Assembly (NCBI GenBank): GCA_019828565.1 | Contig: JAHDYR010000032.1 | Location: forward strand, 62,001-126,000 | Length of the DNA stretch: 64,000 bases | Reading direction: 5' to 3' | DNA from: Carpediemonas membranifera | Lineage: Eukaryota; Fornicata | Part shown: one piece after another, positions 63,255 through 64,000 of the stretch | Position numbering within the stretch: position 1 is the first letter of the stretch | Layout: every line of letters begins with the position of its first letter | Notes under the pieces: generated by a model | What the model saw: the letters and a program-made list of their open reading frames with translations, nothing else | Database searches by the model: none | Told to the model about the DNA's origin: nothing | Program-made: the position numbers and the translations under genes

Positions 63255-64000
63255 TTACTGCCTGGAGTGCGCAGCACGGTGTAGTTCTCTCTGCTCAAGA
63301 AAGTCCTCAAACTTGTCACAGCCATCGACATTCTCGAATGGCTCCCACGAAGCTTCGTCCGGCTCATAGCCCAGCCACTCAACCAAGTATTCGCGATTCT
63401 CGACCGGACCGGAGTCGGGCCGGGACTTCACAATCTTGCTCGGTATATACTCGGCCGCAACAGTGTTAGCCAAGCGAGTAACTTGCTCCACGGACATGTC
63501 GCCGTGATCGAACGGGAGGACCCGGGAAGCGTCGACCCTGAACTGCTTCAGAGATTCAAGGTCACGCACAGTATAGGCAACAACCTTGTTGTACTCCTGG
63601 TGCACCGACACTAGTGCCATTGGGCCACGCAGGCCGGCGGCGAATTTGTCGGGTGGTCGATCGGGGTAAGCCACCAGGACGTATGGAGTCGAAACCGTGG
63701 CACGGGCGTCCGGCCTGTACTGCTGTAGGAGCCGCTTGCTCTTAATGCGCTCGGCAGCCATGAGCCGGTACGCCTTGGCCTCGGACAGCCAGTCCTCTTG
63801 CTGGTCAACGATATACGTCTCACCCGGCGCGATAACGGTAATGTCCTTTGGCACTCGCATCTCGGTGCCATACAGGATCTCGGCTGGGGAGAGTCGAGGA
63901 GGGACTCGAGGGGTCGAGTTAACAAGGTATTGGGCAATCGGTAAGCTGTGGACCCAATCATTGGATCTAAACTGGTAACGACGTGCTGTCAAGATGGACT
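63255..64000 (-). CDS. Integrase end and chromodomain of Ty3 element H (partial)
   Basis: The frame is open to the right window edge. It holds the integrase C-terminal region (WVHSLPIAQYLVNSTPR, then a LSPAEILYGTEMRVP stretch), a GPF/Y-like LRGPMALVS segment and a chromodomain (EYIPSKIVKSRPDSG...YLVEWLGYEPDEASWEPFENVDG, near 63430-63310). It is closest to element A, which has the same antisense partner arrangement. The rest of H lies outside the window. Confidence 0.85.
   Translation of the reverse strand, partial: SILTARRYQFRSNDWVHSLPIAQYLVNSTPRVPPRLSPAEILYGTEMRVPKDITVIAPGETYIVDQQEDWLSEAKAYRLMAAERIKSKRLLQQYRPDARATVSTPYVLVAYPDRPPDKFAAGLRGPMALVSVHQEYNKVVAYTVRDLESLKQFRVDASRVLPFDHGDMSVEQVTRLANTVAAEYIPSKIVKSRPDSGPVENREYLVEWLGYEPDEASWEPFENVDGCDKFEDFLEQRELHRAAHSRQ

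Overview
The window looks like nuclear DNA of a free-living, flagellated protist. Residues 1-8773 hold compact, GC-rich host genes on the + strand: the 3' part of eIF3f, a RING-finger protein, the dynein-arm assembly factor ZMYND10, ribosomal protein eL20 and a Vps39/Vps3-type CORVET/HOPS subunit. ZMYND10 implies motile cilia with dynein arms. It also needs introns of only about 26 nt to restore its frame. Intact host frames argue that the many frameshifts further right are real decay and not assembly noise. The phylum cannot be fixed from the sequence.

From about 8.8 kb to the end the window is a graveyard of nested mobile elements. Left block: a DDE transposon (Tn1) split by Ty3/gypsy element A (9766-16217); a small-protein LTR element K split by Ty3 element B (16968-21898); LTR and pol debris (N, J); a gag fragment P carrying a SINE-like insertion; a piece that resembles a non-LTR retrotransposon; more LTR debris (L, Q); then an AT-richer island (27.4-31.4 kb) of unrecognised genes split by transposon Tn3. 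Right block: gag-protease of element G, broken by Ty3 element D (from 33197), itself broken by E (34189-40465, whose 3' LTR holds transposon Tn2) and by C (42005-46861). D runs into a tyrosine-recombinase (DIRS/Ngaro-like) retrotransposon on the - strand (about 48.4-57.5 kb), split by I, an LTR element of 4.9 kb without pol. Ty3 element F (57489-61813) follows, then the 3' half of another Ty3 element, H, leaving the window. Target duplications (4 bp for B, C, E and I; 5 bp for F; TA for Tn2 and Tn3) and conserved reading frames across five insertion points support this nesting.

Four features recur and are the main discoveries. (1) At the 5' LTR/internal boundary, where a tRNA primer-binding site is expected, ten elements each carry a different perfect palindrome of 10-14 bp that includes the last LTR base; this suggests palindrome-based priming or RNA dimerisation. 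(2) A and H carry, tail to tail with pol, a homologous antisense gene with its own conserved TATA-containing upstream region; the H copy has a 29-nt intron. (3) Three DDE_3 transposons carry a small convergent partner gene; in two copies it has a CCHC zinc knuckle. (4) B, E and K carry antisense B-box plus T-run units in their 3' regions.
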